DNA from: Ophioderma brevispina
Lineage: Eukaryota; Echinodermata; Ophiuroidea; Amphilepidida; Ophiodermatidae
DNA length: 64,000 bases
Assembly (NCBI GenBank): GCA_023653785.1
Contig: JAMKCH010005367.1
Location: forward strand, 1-64,000
Direction: 5' to 3'
The notes under the pieces are model-generated. The model did no database searches. It had not been told where the DNA came from and worked only from the letters and a program-made list of their open reading frames with translations. This document shows positions 36,195 to 47,525 of the stretch, in pieces. The position numbers and the translations under genes are program-made. The stretch's first letter is position 1, and the number at the start of each line of letters is the position of its first letter.

Positions 36195-36370
36195 CCGGGG
36201 GGCCAGTTGTATTCAAAGGTGATATGTGCGTACATCGACTTCCGAATGCAAACCCTAAACACGTTATTTCCACCGACTGAAAAACATCCCTAAACAAGCA
36301 TTTTTGTGTTTTTGCGCAACCATAACATTCCTTTTTTGTCAGTTTTTGCTAACCTAAACAAGTGAGACAT
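36195..36370. repeat. 'ccctaaacaagta' repeat tract, copy 2
   Basis: 'accctaaacacgttat', 'ccctaaacaagcat' and 'acctaaacaagtgag' follow a 'cccggggggccagttg' block, mirroring the tract at 34.6 kb. The 83-codon frame covering it is incidental. Confidence 0.55.
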
Positions 36371-36639
36371 GCATTGTGTTGATAAATACCCTTATTATCT
36401 GTCTCTGCTACATGTGCTTTCCTTCCCAATTACAATATTTTTTGATGATTTGATCTCGCTGTACATCACAATTTCAGGTTACGAAAAAACAACCCTGTTT
36501 CCACATTTTGCTGTTTTTGGAAACCCGATCAATGTACGCGGGTACATCGGGGCGTGTTGGAAAAAGTACCCTTTTTACGCGTTTTTTTGTTTCACGCATC
36601 ATATCCACCATTGGATACATTTGTACAAGTATGCCCCCC

Positions 36640-36905
36640 CCCCCCCCCCCGGTCCTCTACACATGAATAGCGGGTCTGAGTCGCCGAGTGTCCCACAACA
36701 AGAAGTTGTTTTTACCTAGAGCAATAGGGCGGGAAACAATGCTACACCTGTCAAACACTATAACATCTGTGTGGAATAGGCACCAGCATGTGATCTGCAT
36801 TGTTTCCCCCCAGATTCATAGGTAAAAAAACACTTCCTGTTGTACCACGGCGACCATTCAACTGTGCGCAGCCCGCTAATCCATGTGTAGAGTCATGGTC
36901 CCACA
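36640..36905 (+). repeat. Paired repeat A, copy 2
   Basis: Direct-orientation partner of 33650-33910. It follows a run of about 18 C at 36633-36650. Many one-base indels separate the copies. Confidence 0.7.
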
Positions 36906-37575
36906 GAGGAAGTAGTCGTGGCCAGTGTGTATCGTGGGCCTTTTGAATGTTATTTTCCGTTCTCTAACGGAACTTGTTTAAATATGATGGGATGAGCAAA
37001 AATTATAGTCCAATTTTTTCGAAAGCATATGTTACCATTTTCCATGCAATTAACTATGACGTCCATAATTCAAAATAAAATATACCAGTACTCAATCAAA
37101 TCAACCGATTTATCATTCTATAACACAGTCCAAAATGTAAAGACAATCAAAACAGCAACATTCCAGCAATATTCAAGATTCGTCCAAATATGAAATTCAA
37201 TTGGAAAATCCGCAGGTTGGGCCAAAATAATCATCTACGCAGTCAAAAAAACACATGTATGTTTCAGGGGCCATCAGAAACTCTTACCAAGTATTGTCTT
37301 AGCTTCGATTGCCAAAATCTCCGCACATTCTAACCTAAATGCAAATTGTGAATAATGGCCCATTTTTGACTAGATATAATAATTGTGTGTAAAAAACAGG
37401 CATTTTTGATTTTAAAGGGCAAGCGTAAGCTCTTGTCAGGCATATATTGAATATCATCTTTCCTCATTCCAAGATGTCAGCCAGTATGGACGTCTTCAAA
37501 TGTCGTTAAACTCTACAATTTTACCATCTGGATATTTAGTTATAATATCCGGAATCAACGAAAAAAATACGAATT
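36906..37575. other. Intergenic sequence with no gene found
   Basis: AT-rich, with no supportable feature. Confidence 0.4.
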
Positions 37576-38368
37576 TTAACACTAACTGCATAAGGGGGGT
37601 CCTAGGGATCCCATTTTTTGTTTTTCAGCCAGCGATTTTTAACGCAGCATATATTTGGTTTATATTTTTGTCATTCGTCCTAACTTTTAGTTGTTCTTGC
37701 ATTGGTGCAAAAAATTTAAAATCCAGCGCTCGTTTTGGCGTTAATTGGCATAGGTCCCTAGGAGCCCCCCTTATGCACTAACGAAGTGCCCATGACAAAA
37801 TGAAAAAATCTTATTAGAGTACTGTGATTCTGATTTCATAATGCATACACCTAGTGGACATAAAAACGTAATAATTAATTAAAAAACTTGCAAGTATAGT
37901 AGGCCATTGGAGCCTAATATTTTAATCCATCATGTAGCGGTTTTACTGTAGAACCTATGGTAAATTATCAATTAAACCCTAAAAAATATAAATGGCATGA
38001 ACTTTATTTTGTTGCTTAATATGGTAAATATAGTTCTTCTTCACCAAGTAAGAGCATCATCACAAGTCTAGTGAAGCAATGCCGTAGAAAAATGCAAAAA
38101 CAAATTAGTGTTCTTTTTTATGAATTAAAAAAAAAAAAAAAAAAAAAACTGTTTTGCCCCTAATTTCTTAATGAACAACTTTTCTCTTTCTTCATCTTCA
38201 ATTTTTTAATTTTCTTATTGTTTTGATGTCTTGAAGCCTTCTAACATGTGGTGGATTTCATCTAAAAAATCCTTTAGGAGTGGTTATATTAGGGGGGTCC
38301 CTATGAACCCCCCCCCCCCCCGGTTATGGCCTAACGAAGTGCAAACCCCTTATGCAGTTAAGTGTTAA
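37576..38368. mobile_element. Terminal-inverted-repeat element, about 793 bp
   Basis: The left end TTAACACTAACTGCATAAGG (37576) matches the reverse complement of the right end (38345-38368) apart from one base. Inside are further inverted words: 'taaggggggtcctaggga' at 37591 against 'tccctaggagccccccttatgcac' at 37754-37778, and 'gcactaacgaagtgc' with 'cctaacgaagtgc' near 38330. There is no transposase. An A run of 20 lies near 38130. It is probably a non-autonomous DNA transposon, possibly with a nested relative. Confidence 0.7.
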
Positions 38369-39343
38369 GTCTGAAAGAATATGACCTTGACAATTAAAAA
38401 CTCATGTCCTGGTATATTTTGGTTTTTTGACTACACCCCCTTTTAAAAAAAAAAACATGAAAAATAAGGCAATACATCCGTTCCGTTTAAGTTCTTTAAA
38501 CCTACCAAATAAATTGTATTTGTTTATCACTTGATTAACATCTTTAAATTTAAGGCTGATAACAAATAAAAGTAATATTAATATAAACATCTATGATCAA
38601 AACCATGTCTCATACCCCAATCTATACTTGTTATAATTTTTGGATGATACACAACTAAATATATACAGACATTTGGTAATTTGTAGGTTTTTGAAAAGTC
38701 TGAAACGCCGACGTATTGGTCATCATCTGGGATTTCTCCATAGTTATCGAACGGAAGTGCCACACACACGAGTTTCTAAGGTCAAGGACATAATCCTTTA
38801 CACTTTATTATACACTTTGTAATCTTTTTAAAACGATATAAACCAAACAAATTGCATATATACTGGGTAATTTTAAGGTTTTGTCACTTGAAATCGGCCG
38901 TTTTGTGACGCATCTTGAAATTTAAACGCTTTACCGACCAAGATTGAGAACTCAGATAATTAAGTGTTGTAATTGGCAAAGAAATACACTAAAAACCCTT
39001 TCAGTTAAACCTTCATGACGTTGAGCATTTTCTATGCTTTTTTTGAATGACGTCAGATTAATTTGCATAACTAATATATTATAAAGTCTCAGAAAAATTG
39101 GCACCGTGGATGTTTTTGATAAAGTGGATGATGTGGATTGGGAATCTCTAATAAATTAGAAATAACATGAAGGCCCACTTAACCAGATTAATATTCCTTA
39201 CATACCAAGGCCCTGAACTAAGGCAGGTCCACCTCATTCTTGCTCGTGAGGGCATCCAACGATAGTATGGCTGCCAAGTCGCATTTGTGGGACAGCTTAA
39301 GCGCTTTAACCAAAACCTAACCAAACCTAACCAAACTGGAACT
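38369..39343. other. Intergenic sequence with no gene found
   Basis: Nothing beyond short chance frames. 'aaccaaacctaaccaaactgg' near 39315 already belongs to the repeat that follows. Confidence 0.4.
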
Positions 39344-39577
39344 GACCTCGATGACCTTTGACGTGGTCTTGACAAATCATCCACATCTGAAAGAACCCCT
39401 ACTGCACCTTGACCCCCCAGTTTTGGTTAATCATATCAGACTTAAACTTTTCGAACAAGAGTACAACTAAAACCTAAACCAAACTGGAACACACACACAC
39501 TACATAACTACACCTCGGACAATGCGCGCCCTCACAAAATCCCCCTACTTACTTAGCTTTTCAGAGCCTGGGGATAA
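39344..39577 (+). repeat. Dispersed repeat 'tgacctttgacc' family, copy 2
   Basis: The order of words is the same as at 15296-15557: 'atgacctttgac', 'catccacatctgaaagaacccct', 'gcaccttgaccc', 'agacttaaacttttcg', 'aaccaaactggaacac', (ac)n, then 'aaaatccccct..agcttttca..ggggataaaa'. It ends where the CAACGCGTTG array begins. Confidence 0.75.
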
Positions 39578-39619
39578 AATGATCACGTCACAACTCTATA
39601 CGCAGCCCATAAAGGCCAT

Positions 39620-41205
39620 AAGTATTGCTCCAAGCGTTGCGATAAAGTATCAACGCGTTGCGACATTTCTGGCAACGCTTTTGCGACGTCGGCCAATCAA
39701 AATCATGAATTTCTGTGACGTATTTCAAAAAATAGACCCCCACCCGTTTGCTAGATACTTTCCCAACGCGTTGCAACCTTCACAACACAAAAACGCGTTG
39801 CGAGCTTCAACAACGCGTTGCAAGCTTCAACAACGCGTTGCTAATGTCCACAAGCATAAGGGTCATAACGTATGGCCGCAACGCGTTGGTGGAAAGTCAC
39901 AAACAAACGGCGTTGCGAGAAAGTAAAACGCGTTGCGACATTTCGGCAACGCGTTGCGACATTTTCGGAACGCGTTGTGCGACATTTCGGCAACGCGTTG
40001 CCGACATTTTCGCAACGCGTTGCGGTGGCGGCTGCCAATCACAATCATGAATTTTTTTGACGTATTTCAAAAATATAATCTCCCAACGCGTTGCGAGCCC
40101 TTCACAACGCGTTGCAAACCTCACAACGCGTTTGCAGCAATACGTTCTGACCCTATTGCCTTCACAACGCGTTGTGAATTTTGCAACGTTTTGTGAAGCT
40201 AGCAATGCGTTGTGAAGGCCCTGCAACGCGTTGTGAAGCCATAAGGGTCTAACTGTTTGCCGCACGCGTGTATATCATTTTTTTGAAATACGTCACAAAT
40301 GCATGATTTTGCATGGACCACAAGGCTTGCTCGAAGACTTTGCACGCGTTGCAAACCTTCACAACGCGTTGCGAGCTTCACAACGCGTTGCCAAGCTTCA
40401 CAACGCGTTTGCTAAGAAGGTCCACATGCCATAAGGGTCATAACTATTGCCTGCCCGCAACGCGTTGTGAGAAAGTCACAACAACGCTTTGCGACATTTC
40501 TTCAACGCGTTGCGACATTGGCAACGCGTTGCGACATTTCGGCAACGCGTTGGCGACATTTCTGCAAGCTGTTGCGACATTCGGCTGCAACGCGTTTGCA
40601 GTGTTCTGCCAATCAAAACAGAAGTTCTGTGACGTATTTTTCAAAAATTAAATCTCCACCACCATCGCGTTGCGACCATTCAACAAACGCGTTGCAGCAA
40701 ACCTTCACAACGCGTTGCGGCAATACGTTACGATCCTATTTGCCTTCACACAACGCGTTGTGAAGTTACAACGGTTGTAAGCTCGCAATGCGTTGTGAAG
40801 GCTTGCAACGCGTGGTTAGCCATAAGGGTCATACCGTATTGCCGCAAGGCGTTGTAGATCTAGTTTGAAATAACGTCACAGAAAATTCATGATATTTTGA
40901 TTGCCGACGGCCGCAACGCGTTGGCCAAATGTCGCAACGCGTTGGCTATTTCCACAACGCGTTCCGGCAATACGTTATAACCCTCTTATGGTTGTTAAGG
41001 TCCGCAAAACGCGTTGGAAGGCTTGCAACCGTTTGTGATTTCCACCACGCGTGCTAGAACTTGCAACGCTGTGGGTCCTAATTTTCAAATACGGTCACAG
41101 AAATTCCGTTCGTCATTCTAATTGGCCTACACGACGCCGCAACGCGTCTGCTCTTCCGATCTCCGCAACGCGTTGCGAAATGTCGCAACGTTATGGCTTG
41201 CGATA
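39620..41205. repeat. CAACGCGTTG palindrome array with alternating orientation
   Basis: Roughly two dozen copies of the 10-base palindrome CAACGCGTTG, plus many one-base variants, occur at spacings of about 15-60 bases. Longer shared blocks give direction. 'aatcatgaattt..gtgacgtatttcaaaaa' reads forward near 39705, 40045 and 40620 and reversed near 40280, 40865 and 41090. 'cataagggtcataacgta' reads forward near 39856, 40428 and 40813 and reversed near 40140, 40725 and 40968. The array is thus made of alternating forward and inverted blocks of about 200-400 bases. All frames through it are by-products. No gene, and no known satellite that I can name. Confidence 0.85.
41126..41162 (+). other. 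Probable Illumina adapter residue
   Basis: CCTACACGACGC (41126-41137) and GCTCTTCCGATCT (41150-41162) are exact pieces of the standard Illumina read adapter, here split by 12 bases of array sequence. Two exact adapter pieces this close together are very unlikely by chance. This marks an assembly artefact. Confidence 0.85.
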
Positions 41206-43316
41206 ACGTAGAGGCTCTACACGTCCAAGGGCTGTATTAAAATTTTTCGATTTCAAATCCAATCCGAAGACTATATATTGCACAGACGTAAAATTTAAAT
41301 AGATTTTCTTTCCCTTGTATCTTCGCTAAAACTAACTGACACAAAAGAAACATATAATTTCCCCGTGTTCATATCTTAAAAATCCTGCCCATCAAATGGA
41401 ACAAAAATTGCATACAGGATTTTACATATCAATACTACTCTAAAACATGTCATTGAACAATAGTTGCAAACTGGATGGCCATGGGATCACAGGAAAAATT
41501 GGTTCATGTTTGATTACATACTTCCGCAGAAGTAAACCATTTGTCCGCATAAATAATAATAAATTTTATAATTAACCATTTATGGTTATGGCAATTGTAA
41601 AGGGCACATTTCAGAAGTAATAAAATGGCCATCTCACTTCTCTTTTCTGATTCAGTGATCAAGGACTGCTACCTTGAATTATACAGGCAAATATGGCATT
41701 ATTGACAAGTTAAATCCACATGGTATTCATCGGACAAAGGACTTCGAGATTCCCCTTTGTTTAGTTGGAACTGCATAGCCTTTGGTTACTAGTCCATGCA
41801 CTTAATGATTCAGGTGTTTATTACTTGTTATCCCCCATCCCCGCAGTTTTGGGTAGACGTTTCCCATAGAAGTCGCAAGTACGCAAATGAAGCATTGCTT
41901 TGATTCAGTCATGCACTGTATGACGTTGTACAGCAGCGCAGGACGGAATCAATGGCACTCCTTTGTATACTTGGGACTTCTATATGAAACGCATGCCGTT
42001 TGGATTGAGCTGGCCTTGTTCGCGAAAAAATAAACTTTGATGTTCTAAACTGTGAGTTCACAATATTTTGACTGTATATTTCAATCAATTTATGAAAAAA
42101 GAAACTATGTTAACAAACTCACTGTGGATGTGGGCTTGGTAAGCCCACTGTGACCTAACATTTTTGTGCCGAACCAAGTCATAACTTATTGCGATATACC
42201 TCATTTCTATCAATTTACCACTAGGTATTTAGAAAAATACAAAAGAAGGGGAGCTAGCGACCTATGCTAACAACAAAGACAACACCGTAAATTCAAAAGA
42301 ATGGGGTTTACGCGACAAGTTACTGTAAGTTAAGTTTGTGTTTCTGCACAAGATGTAAGGTCACAGTCTCAAACAACTTCTTTCATGATTTTTGTTCATC
42401 TTTGTTTCCTTTTCGGCAAAGATGAAAATATAGGGTCAAAGTTTTATTGAACGCACAGTAGAAACCTAAGAATTTATTTATTCCGTGAAAGAGGACAGAG
42501 TATCTTGTGGTTTGCGTCATGAACAAAAATAGCTCAATTTAATCTGTGATGAGCACCTGAAATCCTTTTTAGCTGGAAGTACAGAGCCATTGTTTATTTC
42601 CAATACGTTGAAAAGTAATTTGTAGTGCTTTATCCTCTGCATTAACCGAGGGATTACGGATATCGACCTTGCTAATTCTTTTGCTCGAGTCAGCCGCTGG
42701 TAGATCTACTGGTACTGATATTTAGGAAAAGAATTGTGATGATTTTATTCATTTGCAATCAATGTGCAACTTTTGGACTTTACATACCCCATAGTCTGAA
42801 ATGTATCATTAGACCATATAAATTCTCAGAAATCAGTCTCTCGCCGATATGCGTAACATGTCCTTTGCCAGCATTCTTTCTCTCTTGAATCCCATGATAT
42901 GACACACAGTGAATGTGCTACATGGAACACTTGCTGTTCAGTGTCACGGGCCTGGAAATTCAGCAAGTATAGAGTTTCAAAGCATAATGAAATGATGGTG
43001 ATGCCACTGTCGCTTACGCAATCTCCCCACATCAGAAACCTTGTGAACAGCAGATATGAACTTAATAAAATCACATAGGGACGGACACACACTATTGTAA
43101 ATTATAATTTTCTTTTCAATGTTCAGTTTAGGTCAAAGCGACGAGATCTTTACTGCATTCTTCGATGGCCACGCCACGTATTGTTAAAAAAACCCTATTT
43201 AAATAATATAAATTGTTTATATAAATAAACCGATCCGATGCTATCCGCTAGCAAGGCGAAGGACAAACCTTCGGACCTACCACCTATAGATAATTCTATC
43301 GCTCTCTATGCAACCC
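41206..43316. other. Intergenic sequence with no gene found
   Basis: No coding or RNA gene is supported. An 88-codon - strand frame at 42826-43092 has no motif. Confidence 0.4.
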
Positions 43317-43560
43317 TGGCTTGATAGCTTAGTTGGCCAAGCGTCGTGCTAGTAATCACGAAGGTCGCCGGTTCGAATCCGGCCAAGCGCAATTTTTTTA
43401 CAAACACTAACGTGCCCTGGCCCCATTCTCCTGGGAAGATTATAAATATACATCTTGTAAGACTGTATGGGTGCGGTTTGAGGCTGACAAGCCTGTACCC
43501 GTGCGGAGATTGATGGCCCGAAATCATGCTCCAGGACCATGACCATCTTTATTATCGCAT
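43317..43560 (+). repeat. tRNA-Thr-like SINE
   Basis: The head (43317-43391) folds as a degenerate tRNA. The acceptor stem has 5 of 7 pairs, the D stem GCTT/AAGC is perfect, the anticodon stem TCGTG/CACGA carries an AGT-containing 8-base loop instead of 7, and the T-arm GCCGG-TTCGAAT-CCGGC is perfect. A T run and a body with 'cccattctcctgggaagattataaatata' follow, similar to the body of the element at 15.95 kb. Mismatched acceptor bases and the 8-base loop argue against a working tRNA-Thr(AGT). Confidence 0.72.
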
Positions 43561-43659
43561 AAGGCAGCTTTTCATATTTTTCTACTTCAATTCACAACTC
43601 TGATGTTTTTATGATCCAATCTCCAACTCTAAATACAAATAAATCACAACTAAATTTTT

Positions 43660-43740
43660 TTCCGGAGTGGGTTCGAACCCACACCTTTAAGATAACAAAG
43701 ACAGCGGCCACAGAACACACGCACGCAATCCGGCGGGCAG
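43660..43740 (-). repeat. Second tRNA-like element (- strand)
   Basis: On the - strand a 16-base palindromic T-arm, GTGGGTTCGAACCCAC (43682-43667), carries a B-box-like GGTTCGAACC. A CTTT...AAAG remnant of an anticodon stem lies before it. The loop is one base short, so it is a degenerate tRNA-derived repeat. Confidence 0.5.
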
Positions 43741-45230
43741 AAGTCGTTCTTTTAATACTTCAATATAAAATACGGAATAAGCGCACAACATAATATGAAT
43801 AGCGCCCCTATGAGACGAGTTGAAAATATATCCTCTGGGCATGAGTTCGGGCCAATCTCCCAATCAGCCGTACTATGGTTTACATACATGTGGCTGAAAG
43901 CATGGACCTAGGCAAATATCATCGTTCATCCCCCACTGTAGAAAAGGTTTAACACTTTGGTAGTTATTACCTCTAAATCAATGCAAGGTAGGTAGTACTC
44001 TCAAATTGTGGCGTCACTTTGTCAAAAGGGTCCAATTTAAGGTTTACACAAGGGGCAACTTTAAAATGCTCCAGTTAGGATGAATGTATGCCATCCTCGT
44101 CCGTCTAGTCATAAGATTCCAAAAATGGTTGTACCATCTTGACTTTTGGTTTTGGAGTTATAGGGTAAAACTGGCTAAAAGCGTAAAAATAAGGTTCATT
44201 CAATTTACAAAGGGTTAAAAGTAGAGTTGCTCCAATTTTGGTAAAAAATATTATTCCCCTAGCTTAACGTGTCAAAATAAGGAATATTTTGTATCATCTG
44301 CAATGCATATTATCATGTTAGTTTGACAAAATAGGTCATAGGGCAACATAATATCCAATTGACATTGAACTCTTTTGACCTTTTTGACCTTTATCAGGCG
44401 GTAAGTGTAAAGATTTAACAGAAACCCAAAACATACTTTTTTGGAGTTCCCTCTTACCGTCACGTAAAATAATTTGCAAGTCATTTAAAATTATGAATCA
44501 GGTAAATTTAATTTTGACACCTGTGCAAATTGAGATTAAACCCATTTTAGCAAGTTTAGTGTACACTATAACTCCAAAAAAACAATGGTCGAAATTTACA
44601 AAAACTAGACTTTTTTTGAATGGCTTATGTCTAGACGGATAATATGGCATAAATGTCAACATCTGGGACCTTTTGTAAATGTTGACCTCTGTGTAATCTT
44701 AAACTGGCCCCTATTCAAAAAGTGACTCTCCACAAATTTACCCCGCAGAAGTGACCTAGTAGGGGTTATACTAATACCAATGGGTGTTATAACTTTTCTG
44801 TTAGTGGGAAAAGTAACGTTCATTGGTTTGTTGTGTCAATAGATTTGGCAGGCGACTAATTTAACCCTCAAATCCCATGGACTTCATGGACAAAACGTTT
44901 CCAGCTAAAAATTCTCTGAAGCTTCCGGGAGTCGTTTTGCAGCGACCAAAATGGCTTTTGAATCCATCCTTTAAATAAAATGTAGAAAAAATATTAATTT
45001 ATTGCCCAATCCTTGCCAATAAATCTAGAAAGTAAAACCCTGGGGAGTCAACTGGTAATTACTTTATAAGATGAGAACTGATGAGTCATACGCCCAGCCT
45101 GCGTAAATGTAAGAAAAACCGATAAAGGGAGAGGAAGAGCAATGAAATTGACAGAGCCCAGAGGAAGAATATGGCGATACAGAAAATACCACTCTACTGA
45201 AACGAACTGCGTTGGTGTACAGAACCAGGG
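43741..45230. other. Intergenic sequence with no gene found
   Basis: No supported gene. The text is AT-rich with repeated 'gggtcaa/ttttgaccttt' words near 44020-44400. Confidence 0.4.
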
Positions 45231-45234
45231 CGTA

Positions 45235-45483
45235 GGTGGGGGGGGGAGGGGGGGGCTGCCCAAAAATGACCAAAAGGTCCGCTTGATGATGGTGAAGGTC
45301 TGCTTTGCATGTTAAGTCTTTGTTTTCAATTAATAACAGATTGTCTTAAGGGTTGTGGTTGCAGCTATTATGAATGAAAGCAGCTGTTAACACCATCGCA
45401 TTACGCTTGTCGTTGTTACTTAATGTGGTTTTCTCAACGCTGCGAAGGTGGATTTTCTTCTCTCAACCCCCCCCCCCCTCCAC

Positions 45484-45522
<39 letters not shown>

Positions 45523-45670
45523 TTTTCAGAATTTGGAGACGACGGTTGAAAATTTTGGTCAAACCGGCAGAGCGCCAGCGCAGCCGAACTTTTTTTTTTG
45601 GTACGCTACAAAAGTCACGACTTCTGGCAAATCCGCACCCCCCGCATAAATTCCTGGCTATACGGGCCTG
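45235..45670. repeat. G/C homopolymer-rich repeat
   Basis: A G tract (45239-45256) and a C tract of more than 40 bases (within 45470-45519) bracket a segment with 'caaaaggtccgcttgatg'. It ends 'gcaccccccgcataaattcctggctatacgggcctg', similar to the end near 24180. The Pro- and Gly-rich frames across it are artefacts of the homopolymers. Confidence 0.6.
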
Positions 45671-47290
45671 TACAGAACGATGCGGTAGATGGATACAACT
45701 TACCAAAGATGGCGGTTATCTTTGTCCATATCTTGAGTTATCTGCTTGTCTTTGACATCAACCACACATATAATTGACTGTTATTCCTGCCGGTAGGCCC
45801 ATACGATATTGGAAGCTCACCCAGATCGTGATGATGAAATTTTGTAAATCATGAGCAGGATTTTGAATATGGGAAGGGGAAAATAAACAGTGGCACTTTG
45901 TAAATGTTTCACAAGGGGGTTCGTTGGAGAGAGTGTATAGAAGTGTTCATCGGTTTAAATTTGTGTTTGCACGGACAGGCCAAAAAACTGTTCAAGGTCA
46001 TCATGGGGAAGACAAACAAAATAATAACGGGGGAATAAACATTATATTGATCAATTGTTTCAATTTTCGTATGGAATGTTACAACGGGAAATATGATTTA
46101 CTTTATGTGCTGATTCCATAGACCTATGAGTCCTCTAACACTATACCCCCTAATTAATCCCCATGTCAAAAAATCACAAAACATGATTTGACATTATTTG
46201 AGAGAAAATAGGTTCATGATGTACTTATTGTACACCAGGGTGACCTTGCAAAACATCGTTAAGGACTAAGCAAACATACCTTGATTTAATCCTTTTAGAA
46301 CAAGATGAACATGTTCTATATACCTTTTAATCCCCGTGATTAAACTTTCAAATTAACCCCTGGTAATTTACCCCCTCCCATATCTCAAAAAATGGCTCAA
46401 GGATGCAAAAGTTTCACTTGACAAGATTTGTTATCAGCAGGTCAAAGTTGTCTGGATAACATCAAAAAACAATTTCGTGCAGCCTTTTGCAATGTCAGAT
46501 GCAGGTCTCTTATGACTTCAACACTCCTCTTCAGGACAATCGCCTTGGTGAGCTAGATGAGTGTTACATTTGGTACAGTCTAGGATACATGAAAGAGAAA
46601 GTTGTCATCATAGTGAAAAACAATATACCAGGTATTTGTTATAACTAGTCAAAATAACATCCCCCAGCTATATTGGACTGTACTTGTACGGGTTATCACG
46701 AACTTTGACATCTCAAAGAAAATGCGGTCTTGTCTCTGGTTCAAGGTGGACTGCTGGCACATAGGGTCAACAACATACTGGTTGAACTTGACTTGTTTTG
46801 AATGTGGCATGTAGACACTGTAAGGAAACTGGGTTTTTACACATATTTGCTTTAACATGTGTTGGATGAAGGTAAGATCCATACAGTGAGAGGCTTCTTT
46901 GCTGAAGATGAAGGTTGACATAACGAACGACGGATGATGAGCAGAACCGTTGGGGACTGCAGATGATATCAAGAGCACACCTCAATTTTATAACATATCC
47001 ATTTTGGCATAAACAATCATGTCCACATACTATCACTATGTGAAATTAGCTAAGCTCAAATAAATAAACATTCATATAGAAAAGCGTAACAACTTATAAA
47101 ATTCCAGATCAAGTATTTGTTTATAATAACATTGGCCTAAGGTCTGTTAAACTATATTAAAATATACTACTGAAGCAAATTCCTGATTTTGCCTCAACAA
47201 CTTTATTGAGTCGATAACTTAGATGACTATCTTAATTTAAATTGACTATTTTTAATGCACACAAAAAACTTTTCAATGAGTCAGAAGCAG
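45671..47290. other. Intergenic sequence with no gene supported
   Basis: Two overlapping - strand frames of 109 and 89 codons (46649-47036) read somewhat like protein but have no recognisable domain or splice sites. I leave them uncalled. Confidence 0.35.
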
Positions 47291-47294
47291 CCCT

Positions 47295-47525
47295 TTGAGG
47301 TCAAAATTCCAGTTGATCCCAGTTGAAAGTTGTTCATTTAATCGTGATGGAACTAACGGTTTCAACTATTTTTAACTGTTTTGAACTGGTCTTAACTGAG
47401 TTCAACTGTCATTAAAAAACCTAGTTGAAAATTGTTCCATTTTCCATCATGGAATCACCGATTCAACTGGATATTAAACCGGGATCAACTTGCTTTTAAC
47501 TGGTTCCAGTTGAAACAGCAACGTC
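47295..47525. repeat. CAACTG/CAGTTG-rich duplicated element
   Basis: Two direct units share 'agttgaaagttgttc.att', 'atggaa', 'acgg.ttcaactgg/tat' (starting near 47320 and 47413). Between and around them 'ttaactg', 'caactg' and 'cagttg' recur about a dozen times in both orientations. A 'gttgatcccagtt' word near the start is inverted near the end. Probably a small transposon. Confidence 0.55.

Noticed and set aside
39522..40763. Many overlapping frames on both strands with T-R-C and N-A-L words
   Set aside because: They are translations of the CAACGCGTTG array in different frames. The same words appear on both strands because the unit is palindromic.
39620..41205. CRISPR array
   Set aside because: Repeat is only about 10 bases, spacing is irregular, orientation alternates, and the window is eukaryotic with no cas genes.
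43317..43391. Functional tRNA-Thr(AGT) gene
   Set aside because: The acceptor stem has two mismatches and the anticodon loop has eight bases; a SINE body follows.
43306..43546. Two - strand frames of 65-73 codons
   Set aside because: They lie antisense to the tRNA-like SINE. Such frames are a well-known false gene product of tRNA-derived repeats.
45374..45755. Pro-rich and Gly-rich frames
   Set aside because: They are products of the poly-C tract read on the two strands.
46649..47036. Two overlapping - strand frames of 109 and 89 codons
   Set aside because: Only one could be real, and neither has a recognisable domain.
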